Shown here: positions 54,720 to 64,000 of the stretch, piece by piece | Numbering within the stretch: the first letter of the stretch is position 1 | Layout: each line of letters begins with the position of its first letter | Program-made: the position numbers and the translations under genes | Notes under the pieces: generated by a model | Told to the model about the DNA's origin: nothing | The model's input: the letters and a program-made list of their open reading frames with translations, nothing else | The model's database searches: none | Assembly: GCA_963969365.1 (NCBI GenBank) | Contig: OZ017760.1 | Span: forward strand, 1,240,001 to 1,304,000 | Direction: 5' to 3' | Length of the DNA stretch: 64,000 nucleotides | DNA from: Asterochloris sp. CNOR1 | Lineage: Eukaryota; Chlorophyta; Trebouxiophyceae; Trebouxiales; Trebouxiaceae

Positions 54720-56440
54720 CTCAGGGTTGACATGGCGAAGCATGATGTGGCAAGCTGTGCTGAGCATGCTGCTGGCCTGAACCTAGCACGTGTTTGAAGG
54801 CAGCAGATGAGCAGGACATGCCTGGAAGCCATGCAGGGGGCAAGAGCTGCATATGCGAAGACAGCAGATCTTGCCTGGCGTCTGGTGGCCATCTGTCTAA
54901 GCACGTGGCCGCCAAAGGTCCTTGTGCCTGCTCCATGATTTTGTAACATACAGATGCCAGCAATCTGCCTAGGCAACACAGTTGCTGCCAAGGCCTGGCA
55001 TTGGCTCAGAGCAGCAACTTTCAGGGCAGCAGGTCTTGTCAGCAGCAGTCACAACTGGGTTAAGCCCTGGGGAAAGTCGACTTCGGCGGGGACGAAACGC
55101 TGGACTCCTGGGTAAAAACAATCTGCTTGCCTGTCACATAGGCTTCACATTGGCAACCCCCACCCTCATAGGCTTCATGCGCTTACAGAGGGCCATGGAT
55201 AATCAGCCCAGCCTCGGACGTGTGAGCACAGTCCAAAGTTGGGGGACCCAGAGAGCGCCTGATCAAGCTGACTGCCTCCTTCGTGGTCAGTGCCTGCTGA
55301 TGAGCCCCATGGTGTGGTCTGTGTGCCTTGCAGACACATGTGCAGAGCTGCCCCTTGATACCAAGGCATGATGGCCCTCCGTGTCTGTGTAGTGCATGCA
55401 GTTGCGCCTGAAATCTTGAGAGTACTTGTCGATCAATGGTTGATCAACAAAAGGAGCTGAAGCAGATTAGAGGGGCGACAAGATGATGTGAGAGGGGGCT
55501 CCAGGATGGCATGCCTTTTGCATGCCAGGGCTTGGGCGGCAGAGCCCGTCATCCACAGGTATATCCCGGAAAATTGACCCAGCCTGAGTTCATGGGAGCA
55601 GAAGAGAGACCCTGCTAATTGCATGTCTGGTTACTGTGGAAGTCCCTCGAGACCCTGACCAATGTCTGCGCCCACATATCAGAAGGCTGCAATGTCCCTG
55701 ACTGCTCTGATCATGGGGTCAGGCATCCATAGTATGCACAGCAGCGGGCCATGTGAGCTCTTGCCCACAACTTCTGAAACAAGCACACCGACAAGAGTTC
55801 TGCTCTGCCCTGTTACCCGCGCTTCCTCTCGGCTTCCAACAGGGTCTTCCTCCCACCCTTCCCCTGCAGGTCCAGCCTTTCCTGGGCAGGATGAGAGAAT
55901 GTGTGCCGGGGCCCCAGGCCTGCTGCTGCTGTGCCGTCCGGGACATGCAGCAGTGCATGGCCTTGCTGGCCATGCTTGCCCTCAGGCGTTGCAGAGCTTC
56001 AGCAATGCAAGCGAAACCCTCCTGGCCAGCAGCAGGCACACCACGCATTGCAGTGGGAGCCACCTGTCTGAGCTGGTACAGTAACACTGAGCTGGTCAAC
56101 GTGTACTACAGCACCAACACCAGCGTGTAACAGTGCCGCACAGAGCCTCCATGTCATCATCATCATCTACATCCCTGACAGCATTCTGGATGGCTGCGTG
56201 GCACTCAGCCCCGAACAATATGGACGACTCACCATTGCACTCTGGCGCTCATATGGGCTGTAGTATTGATCTCTAAAACACGTTGTTGATCATCAATGAC
56301 ACTTAATTCCGTAACTGTCAAGATCTGTGGAAAAAGCTTTTAGTCTTTCTGGACTGCACGCCAGCTCTTCGTGCTGTGCCATCTGTTGCAGCTGCAGCCA
56401 CAATGAAGGCAAGACTTCAATGTAGCTGAACCACCCTGCC
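54720..56440. other. Intergenic region with a remnant exon copy
   Basis: This 1.7-kb stretch separates the minus-strand coiled-coil gene from the plus-strand secreted-protein gene. The two are divergent, so promoters of both may lie here. The only coding-like sequence is a decayed exon copy at about 56066-56130 (listed separately). CATCATCATCATC and A/T-rich stretches at 56.15-56.35 kb are near the expected upstream region of the secreted-protein gene. No TATA box or other motif is clear enough to call. Confidence 0.35.
56066..56130 (+). pseudogene. Partial duplicate of exon 4 of the downstream secreted-protein gene
   Basis: The sequence reads YSNTELVNVYYSTNTSV and then a TAA stop. It is nearly identical over about 15 residues to SNTVNVYYSTNTSM in the gene at 57.7 kb (shared DNA includes CAACGTGTACTA.AGCACCAA). 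The copy lies about 1.65 kb upstream of the original, on the same strand, and stops soon after the match ends. It therefore looks like a broken exon fragment from a tandem duplication. A separate short paralogue with unrecognised further exons is possible but not supported. Confidence 0.6.
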
Positions 56441-58543
56441 TTGAAGAGTTACCACGGACTGACACATGTTTCAGCTGCTGTGCAGGTCCTCAGCCTGCTG
56501 ATGTGCCTTGTAGCACCTGCTGCCATCTCAGCATACTCATTCCCATCCTGTGTCAACTATGATGTCACAGCTGGCGTTTGCGGGGGCTTCATTCGCTACT
56601 ACTCCAGCATCTTGCCCACAGCAAGCCATGCATACAACTTTCAGTGAGCAGCAGAGGCCACTCCCTTGAGCTCATTGGAGTGAGCGCTTTGCCTCACAGC
56701 CTGCCGGGGTGGCTGCAGGAAGAATGCCTACAACTTCACTGATACCACCAGACTGGCAAACAATGCAGCTTCCCAGCAGGATTTGGCCATTGACCCCACC
56801 CTTCAGGTGAGCTGGCCAAATTCTGGCAGCTGCCCTGTTCTGCAGTTGTTCAACAAGGTGGCAGAAGTGAAGCAGGGTGCTCTTGGCAACCAGTGATGTT
56901 TGGCATCACAAAGATGAGCCAGCCAGCAGCCAGCGACGTGATTGTCATGGCACGGCCACAGGACAGCTGGCGGTCTGTACATGCTGTCAGTCTGCGGCAT
57001 TGCTGAGCCCTTCTTTCTTTGCCCACAGAACCGCACTGCTGCTGCCGTGCCTGCCGTCCCCAACAGCCAGCAGGTCTTCGCAGCTTACGGAGCCTATCCA
57101 CTGCTGACTGCAGCTCCAGGGCAGGTGACCCAGCGCCACCAGCTACACTGCACATGTGTTGCTTAAAGGTTGTGTGTAGCATCACGTGCCTAGCAAGTGA
57201 TTTTAGTCTGTACACGTGCCTGTGATGCTACGCATGAGCTTAATGAGAATGCTTCTTCTGCCTGGCGCCTACATTCATGCTGGATGGGCTGCTCTGTCTA
57301 CAGCACCGCGTTCGTCGGGTTGGCTTTCTGGTGTAGAATCCGCATGCAACACTCTGCAGCCAGGTGCTGGCTGGCTGCCACCTGGATGGCCTGACTGCTG
57401 AAGCATATAGCTGTTTGCTGCCCATGAAACAAGCCTCTGCCCGTTGATGCAGAACATCACAATGACATGGCCGCGCACTGCTGATCCTGATGGCACCCCG
57501 GAGGACGGTAAATGCCCTGCAGTGTACTGCTCTCTGGCCATAGCTTGGCACCTTGCGATGTGAGCAGACCGCCTGGCTCTGCAAACTCAGCCTGACACAT
57601 GCAGTTGGATCAGGCAGCAGGACAGCACTGGCTGATCTGTGCCCCTCTCGCCTGGCTGCGCCTGCTGCACAGAGACTTTGCTGCATTCTTGACCCCGCCC
57701 TGTGGTGCTTTGCAGGCAGCAACACGGTCAACGTGTACTATAGCACCAACACCAGCATGAACGCTGGGAATGCGTTCAACAGCAGCAAGGACCCCACGCT
57801 GTCAACCTTCATGCGGAATCCGGTGGCCACGCTGAGCTTCCTGGGCGACAACAACTGCACTGTGAAGGACGACAAGTATGACCTGGCGTCCCACTGCCGA
57901 GCGACCTTTGCGCTGCCAGGCAACCTCACGGATGGCAGCATCTACACCTTCCTGTGGCGCTGGTGAGCTGCTGCATTCCTGCTATATGCTGCACTAAGCA
58001 TAATGGCGGACAATGCAGCCTCACAGATGGTAGCATCTGCACCTGCTTGTGGCGCTGGGCATGCAGGCCTGATTGCTGCTTGGTGAGCTTCTGCAAGGAG
58101 CATGTTTTGGTCTCAAGAGGCTATGCCTCACAGAGGGCAGCTCCTCCTGTGGAGCCGCTGAGCAGGTCATGAGCTCTGCATGTGCATAGGCATAGCTGCA
58201 AAGACGACACTCTGCCTTTCAAAGTGTCTGTGGTAAGGGGCTTTTCGCATCGCTGAGCCGCGCTTAGCAGGCCTGCATGGTCTATTCCATGCCATAACCT
58301 ATGCTCGAGCACCAAGCATGCTCTGCCTAGAGTAATCTGTTCAGGGTTTGAGTCCTGCTGCTGCAAGCGTGCTGCAGATTTAGGCAGCCTGTTTGCAGAC
58401 AATGGTAGCAGGCTCTGTGCCTGCACTGCAGGGTCATCCTTAACAATGGTCCCCAGCCGGTGGATGGTACCCCACTTGTCCTCGTCTATAACTATGCCTT
58501 TGAGGTTGCGGTCAGCTCAGCGCTGGCTGTTGCAGCAGCGTAG
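56441..58543 (+). CDS. Secreted LPMO/chitin-binding-like beta-sandwich protein
   Basis: Exons read at about 56441-56643, 56719-56806, 57029-57124, 57716-57962 and 58432-58543 (TAG stop). The first begins with a hydrophobic signal sequence (VLSLLMCLVAPAAISA) followed by YSFPSCVNYDVTAGVCGGFI, so the protein is probably exported. The start codon is not fixed: 56441 itself is TTG, and an in-frame ATG lies within the signal segment. The later part (NVYYSTNTSMNAGNAFNSSK, VATLSFLGDNNCTV, GNLTDGSIYTFLWRW, VLVYNYAFEV) resembles the C-terminal half of copper monooxygenase and chitin-binding folds. The N-terminal His of active LPMOs is not visible, so catalysis is doubtful. Most junctions close in phase, but exon 3 to 4 does not, so a small exon is probably missed at 57.13-57.71 kb. 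Confidence 0.66.
57984..58085 (+). repeat. Intronic tandem copy of the 3' edge of exon 4
   Basis: The sequence CCTCACAGATGGTAGCATCT and the following GTGGCGCTGG repeat, with a few changes, the end of the exon at 57924-57962 (CCTCACGGATGGCAGCATCT ... GTGGCGCTGG). The copy lies about 94 bp downstream, inside the intron. It would encode LTDGSICTCLWRW against LTDGSIYTFLWRW. A GTGAGCTT sits a little further on at about 58081, echoing the original donor GTGAGCTG. The copy is not expected in the mature mRNA because the final exon joins in frame to the first copy. Confidence 0.72.
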
Positions 58544-59158
58544 TTCTGTGAATTGCCTTGTATGGCTGCTAGCATTGGCCTCTGGGCATCAAGCACGCTC
58601 TGTTGAGATCTGGACCCACCACAATCTGCCTCCATCTGGCAGCATTTGAACAATTTGATCCTGAAGGACATGTATGTCCATGCATGCTTTTTGCCCTCTT
58701 TTGGTGTCCCTTAGCCAAAGTTATATGCTATGATGTAGCCTGTTTTTTACTCAGGATGATGCCGGTGTGGACATCTGAAATCTCTGCCTTCATAAGTCAA
58801 TCAGATGTCACAAGCCCCAAGCTCATGTGAGCATGTCATGATCAGACATCTCTTGGTGCATACAGCTAAAGGGTGGCTCAACCTGGCTTTGAGTCAGGTA
58901 CCCACATATCCCAGATATAGTTCGACAACAGCAATGAGCTGCAGCACCACGAAGTCTTTGTAGGCCGTGCTTCCAGTTGGACATTGATCAGCGTGGCTAC
59001 TGACGCCCACCGCTGTTGCTGCCAAGCTGCTGTGCTGCAGGCTTATCCAGCAGCCTTCAATATGGTCCTGCCTGCAGACCTCCCACCATCTGCAGTGTGG
59101 GATCCTCTGCCCAGAACAGGCCATTCCCCTAGTATAAGTGTGCCTTGAGATGCAACGC
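58544..59158. other. Convergent intergenic region
   Basis: About 600 bp lie between the stop codons of the plus-strand secreted-protein gene and the minus-strand METTL5 gene. It should contain both 3' UTRs. No coding sequence or strong secondary structure was seen, and no polyadenylation signal could be named with confidence. Confidence 0.4.
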
Positions 59159-61913
59159 TCAGTCTTTGGGCTGGACCTCAAACCGCCACAGATCCACAGC
59201 AATGTCGCGCGTCTTTTGCCTGCAGCATCAATGGTGTCACACTAACGCCACTCACAGGTGCCAGGGCTAAAAAAGGTTGCGCTGCCGTGGGTTCAGGCCA
59301 GATGGATGCTGCAGCCATACTCAAGCATGCCCCGTTGCAGGCGAGTGGGTCTTCACAGCACCACTGCACATGGCACAGAGTGTGTGAGCCATGGCAGACA
59401 GGCGGGTGGCATAGCTGGCTTGCGCCACATTGCAGCTCAGACTGCGCATGATTCCATCAGGGTGACTCTCCTTCAAAGTTTGGAGCCCACTAGCAGACCC
59501 CGGTGCAGCTGTACCCATTAAACAGAATATTTAAACAGTAGGCAAGAGGACGCAGTGACAGAGAAGGCGATCGGCCTGCGCAATGAACAGCCGACGGGCA
59601 CATCACATGGCAGCCCTGACTGAGGCATGACTGAGGCACCCTCACTGGTCATCAGCCTGATTAGTTTGCAGGTCAAAAGCAGGCTCTGCCTCTGCACAGC
59701 CAGCATGCAAATGAGGCTGTGGCCGCAAAGCTGACTGGCAGGTCAGTTTCGGGTGCTGCCCAGTGCACAGGCGGCACACTGAGGCAGCAGCAGGAAGGAA
59801 CCTCACTTGTGGAACACGTAGCTGGCTGGCAGGTCATAGCGCAGCTCTGCCAGCACTTCTGCAGAGGCAGCCCCCAGCTGCTGGGTGGCAACCTGGTGGA
59901 TGTGCGGACGAGTAGAGCTCTTGTGCATGCTGTAGATGGCGTGGGTGGATACCTGCAGCAGCGCCCGCAATGCTGTGTGGTGCACTCTCAAGCAGGCAAG
60001 GCGCCTGCAGGACGCTAGCATTGCTGTGTGATGAGCCTGGCATATGGGTAAAGCTGCAGCAGCAGCCCACAACGCTCTGGGTGGCAAGACACCTGCAGCG
60101 GTAACATCACTCTGACTGGCAGGCTCTGTGGACTCAAGCAGCCTGGGGCAGGCCAACGACTCAGCTGAAGTCACTGCCTGACAAGTGTCTCCCCAGAACC
60201 AGCAGATTGTGCACTCTGGCACAGGGTGCAGCCAGTGAGTGGACTAGCCTGCCGGGGAAATTGCCCAGCCACGCGTGGCAGGTAGGCTGGTGGCTCCAAC
60301 AGGCCGCTCATGAAGCGCAACACAGCTGTTTGTGCGTCACCCAGACCTCCTGGGGTGCTGCCCCCTGGAAGTACCTCTGAGTGTCTGCCCCAGCGCAGGG
60401 CAGGAGCCAAGCTCGTCCAGGTGTGCCCAGCTAGAGGGCTGGCCTTGCATTGTGCAGCAGCTTGCACATCAGACGGCCTGCCATGGCAGCCAGACTGTGC
60501 ACTCATGCGGGGCTGCCCAGACAACACACCAGTCCCACCTTGAAGGCTGCCCTCAGGAACTGGATGTCAGCGCCCTTTGTCCTGGTGCCAAAGGGGGGGT
60601 TCATAATGACCACACTGGCGCTCAAGTGAGGGCTGCAGGCCTCTGCCTGCAAGAGCTGTGTCACGCTGCACTGCACAAGGTCGATCTGCAGGGCACAAAA
60701 CGACGGTGCTGAGGTGAGAGCAACTGTCCAGTTCCTGCAGCAGCTGGGTGACATTGCAGTGTGGGAGGGCACTCTGCAGGGCGTACATGCCAGTCTCGGT
60801 GCAGGGCTGCCACCAGGAGTGGTTGCTGACTTACCAGGATGCAGCTCTGCAGACCTGCACAGGCGCTTACAGGTAACAGCAGATGTACACTGCTCAGCTG
60901 CGTGGACAGGCTGCAACAAATGCCCTGAACAAGTGCAGGCGTGCAATGGCGGGGAGTGCAGAGACACTCGGTCAGATGCCCTGAACAGACACATTTCTGC
61001 TCTACTGAGCAGTTTGCAGTGGCTCAGGTAGATGTCAAGCCCCACAGAGTGCTTGAAAGACTCAAATGGGCCCAGGTGGACACCTCGCCCAGGACAATTT
61101 TTTATACCACCCCAACTCCTGGCTGTTGTCCACATCCAGCTGGGACATGCAATGTGCAATGTGTGTGCCTGAGAGTGTGCCTGAGACACATGCCTTGCAG
61201 CTACCTTCCAACAGCTAGTTTGAAAAGCTCAGCCAAACCTAGCTGTTAGAAGGTAGCTGCAAGCGCAGCAGTCAGGGTCGTCAGGGCCTGCACTGGAGCC
61301 AGCGCACCTCCAGGTTCTCAAACTCCAGGCTGTTGTCCAGAGCCAGCTCCAGGGCGTCGCTGTCAACATCCACGCCGATGACATGCCCACTGCCCAACAG
61401 GGCGGCTCCGATCGCGAGCATGCCCTGCAGCAATGCTACATGCTGAGGGAGGTGCCAAAACTGTTGCTTGTAGCCACTCCAAGCAGACAAGTGGCAGTGA
61501 TAATGCACAGCCAAGGCATGCACGCTGACTTGTTCTCAGGCCTTCAGGGCTCACCGTGCCACAGCCAAGGTCCACGACTGTCCTGCCTGTGAACTCATTA
61601 TACACACTGTCCACCTGCAGACAGATGGGCTCATGAGGACGTAGCTGGCTGTCGATCTGCTGAATCAAAGCAGATCAATGCTGCACCAGCTGACCATGTG
61701 CCTGCCTTGTCATGCATAACTCACTGTAAAGAGCAGCCTGGAGGCTATGTCAGGTCCAGTGGCATATTGCTCCAGCTCAATCTTGGGCTGCTGGAATATC
61801 TGTATGTCCTGCAGCCAAAAAGCAGCTGGGCTCACCACCACACTCACCAAGGCAAGACTTTCAGTATGATCCCAACAGACCTGCATGAGTGAATGGAGCT
61901 CTTTCAACTTCAT
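59159..61913 (-). CDS. METTL5: METTL5-type 18S rRNA N6-adenosine methyltransferase
   Basis: A complete seven-exon gene: 61881-61913, 61725-61808, 61555-61614, 61308-61424, 60539-60685, 59807-59952 and 59159-59219. All junctions close in frame and give 215 residues, close to the 209 of human METTL5. It starts MKLKELHSLMQ (human MKLKELEGYLQ). SAM-binding motif I is VVDLGCGTGMLAIGAALLGS, the acidic loop is GVDVDSDALELAL, and catalytic motif IV is the NPPF in SVVIMNPPFGTRTKG. The family tail ELRYDLPASYVFHK is followed by DIAVDLWRFEV. METTL5 with its activator TRMT112 places m6A at one site in the 18S rRNA decoding-centre helix 44, affecting translation. All key residues are intact, so an active enzyme is expected. 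The introns are about 70-750 bp. Confidence 0.95.
61194..61262. repeat. Near-perfect inverted repeat (hairpin) in a METTL5 intron
   Basis: The arm CTTGCAGCTACCTTCCAACA (continuing GCTAG) at 61194-61218 is complementary, with one mismatch in 25, to CTAGCTGTTAGAAGGTAGCT (continuing GCAAG) ending at 61262. TTT/AAA pairing extends the stem around a one-base bulge. The loop is about 13 nt. It lies in the intron between the 61308-61424 and 60539-60685 exons. It could be a small palindromic mobile-element remnant or a miRNA-like foldback; nothing else distinguishes the two. Confidence 0.8.
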
Positions 61914-63325
61914 GTCACCACCAGAGTTGGGCCTATGTCACTCTGCCAAACTGGGGACCTTTCACCGGTCCTGGTCTGCGCCACATGCAGCACTACTATG
62001 GTGGTAGTTGTAGCTTCCCCTTGGGCCCTGTAGAGTAAAAAGACAGAGATGTTGCTTCTGTCCGGCCAAGGATTCACACATCGAGAGCAGGTGAGCTTGC
62101 TTACTTCAAACCCTACAGTAGTGTTTTGGGACGGGCACTGAGTCGATTGATCTCTTGCGCTGCAGACTGCAGACTGCTGGATGCTGGACCATGGGCATGC
62201 AGTGAGGTTTTCAGGCAGCCCTTGAATGGTCACGACCTGCCTGTGTAGTCACGGGACTGCATTTGCAAGTGCAGAGCACCCCAGTCTGGCCACGTTGCAA
62301 GGCTTCAGTGGGCCTAAGAGCATGGCTGTGGATATGGCTTGGCAAGCACTGCCCATGCATCTGCTGGTGGTCACTGAAGCTGGGGCATTGGAGTAGAGAG
62401 TGCGAGTTCTGGAGGGACTCCATGACCATCCTGGTGCACCAAGCTTGAGATACTTCGGTGGGCATGGGTGCTGTCAACCCCATCAACTACTCGGTGCAGA
62501 AGCATACGGCGTTGTCTGATGAGCACAGACCACTCAAATTGTTCACTGCAGTAAGACCTGCAACAAGAGGCCTCTGCCTGTAATGCTTTCTGCCCACTCA
62601 TTGACGCATCCCATCTTGACATTGGCAATGCATTTTCCATGGGAATGAGCAACAGATTTCTATGTTACTCTGCTCATCAAGCCTCGCGTCAGGCTTGTAA
62701 AGTAACAACTGGTTTTTTGACCTTAGCACACATCAATGTTGGTTCAGGTGTTTTCTGAGGCAAGCGGCAAATGCTCATATCAAGGTGGAAACTACTGCAG
62801 CAACAAAACATGCCTTGGGTGGTCATCAACACCCAGGCAGCACCACCAAGCAAGAAAACAAGTGTCAAAGGCTACCAAGGTTCAGCAGTTCAGCAAGTCA
62901 TTGTGCAGGTGGGTGGAGTCAGTACCAAGCAAGTTCTGACAGATAGCCAATGATATTGGCAGAGGGACCATTTGTTGTTGACTGGCGAACTGAGAGGTGT
63001 AGACATAGCAGCTGGGCGCACATCCCATCTGCTCTGGCTTGCAGTATAGCACCTGCAGGCGCAGCGTGGGAGTGGCAACACAAAAGTGACGCCTGGCCAA
63101 TGAAAAAAATCCTTGCTGGCTACCCAAGCACAGCTGCTGCAAAGACAGCAGGTTGTCCAGTGCACATATGGCAGCCGGCTGACAGGTCCAGCTCTGGCTT
63201 CCCAGCGCATGGCCCTAGACACCACAGCATCTATGCTTGGCTGCTACAGCCAAGGCAGTGCAGGATGCCTCAGCACGGACTGTCCCTAGGCATTGCCCAT
63301 ACAAACAGCCCCGCTACCTGGTGCT
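61914..63325. other. Intergenic region upstream of METTL5
   Basis: This lies between the METTL5 start codon and the end of the next minus-strand gene. A minus-strand frame at 61910-62233 is open for 107 codons and includes SKLTCSRCVNPWPDRSNISV, but it has no supported splice sites and matches nothing I know. An imperfect short hairpin (TGTTAC...GTAACA) lies near 62662-62706. The METTL5 promoter should be here, but I see no clear element. Confidence 0.35.
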
Positions 63326-64000
63326 TCACTCAGCAATGGCCTGCTTGCCAGGCTCCTCTTTAGGAACCACCTCCATGTGCTCCTCGCGCACCACTCCAGC
63401 TTTGGAGCTGCCGGCACTGCTGCTGGCCTGCAAGAGACACTGGGCATCAGGGGATGCTGGCAGCAGAGGCAGGAAAGGCAGTCAGCAGTAGTACCATGTT
63501 GGCCGGCCTCACACTGCAGCAGTAGCACAGGACCGGCATCCACCCCTACTCAGGCAGATGCGAGCAGCTCTGACAGACCCCAAAGAGTGGAGATGGAGGT
63601 CAGGATGTTCTCCAGGCTGACCAGGGGCAGAACCCAGCACACAACTATGAACTCTTGAAATCAAGCACTTTTGAGCTCTGCCATGGTAAGTTTGTTGCTG
63701 GGTGGGCTGATGAACAGGCACACACATCTGGGACAGTAATCGTGCAGCTGGATACTCACTGCCAGAAGGGCAGCCTGGGTTGCACTGTGTGAGTCATTTG
63801 CAGCTGGAGCTGATGCTGCCAGCCTGGGCCAGCCAGGCTAGGAAGGTGCTGTTGGCACCCCTGCCCAATCTGTGATGTGCTGCAGACTTCAGGCACTGTG
63901 CCTGCCCACCACAGCCACAGTCCAAACCCCAGATGTCACCTTCTTGCTGGAGGTGGCCTCTGTGACCTAGACCATTTTGTACCTCAGGGCCAAAGTCCGT
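63326..64000 (-). CDS. C-terminal exons of an unidentified gene (5' part outside window)
   Basis: The last exon at 63326-63426 encodes SSSAGSSKAGVVREEHMEVV and then PKEEPGKQAIAE before a TGA stop, behind a TTGCAG acceptor. The preceding exon at 63760-63837 (78 nt, phase 0) encodes LAASAPAANDSHSATQAALL between a CCTTCCTAG acceptor and a GTGAGTA donor, and the two join in frame. A further exon edge may lie at about 63976-64000 (TDFGPE, donor GTACAA). The tail is short, acidic and disordered-looking. Too little is present to name the protein. Confidence 0.5.

Noticed and set aside
56441-56443. Start codon of the secreted protein at 56441
   Set aside because: The triplet is TTG, not ATG. Nuclear algal genes rarely start there, so the real start is probably an upstream ATG exon or the in-frame ATG within the signal segment.
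58320-58380. tRNA-like T-arm motif (GGGTTTGAGTCC)
   Set aside because: No matching acceptor stem, anticodon arm or D-arm could be placed around it.
62655-62710. Inverted repeat TGTTAC...GTAACA around AAGCCT...AGGCTT
   Set aside because: The stem is broken by large unpaired segments and is much weaker than the hairpins at 35.36 and 61.2 kb.
1-64000. Transposons, LTR elements, CRISPR arrays or bacterial genes
   Set aside because: No terminal repeats, reverse transcriptase, transposase or integrase motifs, or regularly spaced identical repeats were seen. The repeats found are tied to exon edges or coding minisatellites.

Overview
The window reads as nuclear DNA of a green alga, most likely a trebouxiophyte (Chlorella/Coccomyxa/Trebouxia-like). 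Coding sequence is cut into many short exons bounded by a very uniform splice code (acceptor TGCAG, donor GTGAG or GTGCG). The proteins carry SPPPP hinges, RRLLQ motifs and Ala/Gln-rich linkers, as is common in chlorophytes. I see no operons, CRISPR arrays, rRNA or convincing tRNA genes, and no recognisable transposon. Exon borders were read by eye from splice signals, reading frame and, where possible, phase. Treat them as good to a few bases where exact numbers are given and as approximate elsewhere.

Almost everything lies on the minus strand. From about 24 kb down to base 1, and running off the left edge, is one very large gene model. Its ectodomain starts with a PA14 module, followed by a proline-rich hinge built from about ten tiny exons, a Thr/Pro mucin-like stalk and several Ig-like repeats. 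It ends in a polycystin (PKD2/TRPP-type) extracellular TOP domain, membrane helices, an EF-hand-like segment and a coiled-coil tail. From 36.1 to 24.9 kb is a USP10-type ubiquitin hydrolase with a very long Gln/Pro/Ala-rich N-terminus, perhaps with further 5' exons up to 38.2 kb. From 49.3 to 40.2 kb is a UPF1-like superfamily 1 helicase. Exons at 49.9-54.7 kb may be its N-terminal part or a separate upstream gene of unknown function.

The right end holds the only plus-strand gene, a small secreted LPMO/chitin-binding-like beta-sandwich protein (56.4-58.5 kb). It converges on a complete METTL5-type 18S rRNA m6A methyltransferase gene (61.9-59.2 kb, minus). The last exons of an unidentified minus-strand gene run in from the right edge (64.0-63.3 kb).

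The most unusual feature crosses gene boundaries. Many introns contain decayed tandem copies of a neighbouring exon edge, often with its splice signal, lying about 60-300 bp away. I see this in the polycystin, USP10, helicase and secreted-protein genes. The same process, kept in frame, could explain the array of symmetric phase-2 Pro-rich mini-exons. The genes share no obvious pathway; they look like ordinary neighbours.
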